Source: Agrobacterium tumefaciens (GTDB taxonomy: Bacteria; Pseudomonadota; Alphaproteobacteria; Rhizobiales; Rhizobiaceae). From it: a DNA stretch of 64,000 nt. The position numbers and the translations under genes are program-made. The DNA is taken from positions 1,425,001 to 1,489,000 of the forward strand of contig NZ_CP115842.1 in NCBI RefSeq assembly GCF_013318015.2. Direction: 5' to 3'. The notes below the pieces were generated by a model that saw only the letters and a program-made list of their open reading frames with translations, was not told where the DNA came from and made no database searches. Below, one piece after another: positions 63,465 through 64,000 of this stretch; the stretch's first letter is position 1; every line of letters starts with the position of its first letter.

Positions 63465-64000
63465 TTACATGGTGAAAGGCAGATCGATACCCTTGGCGCG
63501 GATGAAGGGCAGGCCTTTGCGCCGTGCAGTCCAGCCGATAACGTGAAGGCTCCGGGCGGCCGGTTCATGCCGTTGCGCAAGCATCCAGGATTTGCAGTCG
63601 ATCGCGGCAATGTCCGCCCGGCCCTCGGCCACTGCGATGACGGAAGCGCGGTGCGCACCGGTTTCGAGACAATTTTCAAACAGATCGAGGCCCGCGCCTT
63701 CTGCTTCCAGATCGCGTTTCAAGCTGAGATAGCCGGATAATGACTTGTGCTCGTTGAATGCCAGTATTTTCCCGCTAAGAAATCCTTTCGGCAAAGCGGC
63801 CTCACCGGTTCTCGAAGGTTCAGCACCCTCTCCACCGTCGGCTATGCGGGCAATGATGGCGCTGGAATAGAACTCGCCTGCACCACCCTTGATGCCATTA
63901 TAATCGCTCTGTCCAATCACCTGCACATGATCCTCCAGGCCAAACTCCATTGGCCCCCAGCAGGTGCCGGAGATCAGCAGAGCCGGATGTCGCCAGAGCA
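63465..64000 (-). CDS. PhnD-like ABC substrate-binding protein, partial
   Basis: The frame is open to the window edge, so the N terminus is missing; about 178 residues are visible. The segments LLISGTCWGPMEFGLEDHVQ, YYSS-like FYSSAIIARI, FNEHKSLSGYLSLKRDL, TGAHRASVIAVAEGRADIAAID and GWTARRKGLPFIR are typical of the phosphate/phosphite/phosphonate-binding PhnD family. The true ligand may differ. It is convergent with the lyase gene, 23 nt apart. A GTAAGGC/GCCTTAC hairpin (63451-63468) lies at the junction. Confidence 0.85.
   Translation of the reverse strand, partial: LWRHPALLISGTCWGPMEFGLEDHVQVIGQSDYNGIKGGAGEFYSSAIIARIADGGEGAEPSRTGEAALPKGFLSGKILAFNEHKSLSGYLSLKRDLEAEGAGLDLFENCLETGAHRASVIAVAEGRADIAAIDCKSWMLAQRHEPAARSLHVIGWTARRKGLPFIRAKGIDLPFTM

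Overview
The window looks like chromosomal DNA of an alphaproteobacterium of the order Rhizobiales, most likely Rhizobiaceae (Agrobacterium/Rhizobium type). This rests on the 23S-5S-tRNA-fMet order of the rRNA operon, a second tail-less FtsZ, many LysR/TetR/FixJ-type regulators, an IS66 element carrying a pRiA4b ORF-3-like passenger, and a periplasmic PaoABC-type molybdoenzyme. The genus is an inference; no database was searched.

Layout. 1-2950: 3' part of a 23S rRNA gene, 5S rRNA, a tandem palindromic repeat and initiator tRNA. 3060-6183: an intact IS66-family insertion with an 8-bp target duplication. 6232-8898 (minus): a small coiled-coil protein, a tail-less FtsZ paralogue and a FabF-like ketosynthase. 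9072-24771: three TetR regulators with palindromic operators, an RND efflux pair, and oxidoreductases (two SDRs, an Old Yellow Enzyme, a quinone-reductase-like MDR, a YdeP-type molybdopterin oxidoreductase, a flavin monooxygenase) plus an MFS exporter. 24868-29637 (minus): a cNMP-binding thioredoxin-reductase-like flavoprotein with a UBP zinc finger, a lone receiver, a FixJ-type regulator and its histidine kinase. 29970-46969: a stress/quinone-detoxification island with a bicupin, Dps, three exported alpha/beta hydrolases, a MhqO-like dioxygenase, DoxX, an isochorismatase-like hydrolase, an amidohydrolase, an MFS-ABM fusion, three LysR regulators and one OhrR-like MarR. 47227-53736: an exported protein and a complete paoABC plus XdhC/MocA maturation operon. 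54036-57110: a GlxA-type regulator, a broken LOV-GGDEF-EAL gene and a cold-shock protein. 57614-63441: a betaine-type ABC transporter, a HutC-type regulator and an unusual histidine-ammonia-lyase homologue. The window ends inside a PhnD-like binding protein.

The most striking item is the last operon. Its HutH homologue is well conserved overall but lacks the Ala-Ser-Gly triad that forms the MIO electrophile of histidine ammonia-lyase. It sits with a quaternary-amine ABC importer and a HutC-like regulator, and a TTGTATAGACAA palindrome lies at the operon promoter. This fits a lyase that removes trimethylamine from a histidine betaine such as ergothioneine or hercynine, rather than ammonia from histidine. 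A second system is a proposed LysR regulon: a 12-14 bp element (22 of 26 positions alike in two copies) occurs upstream of the dioxygenase, the isochorismatase-XapX-amidohydrolase operon and the DoxX-MFS operon.
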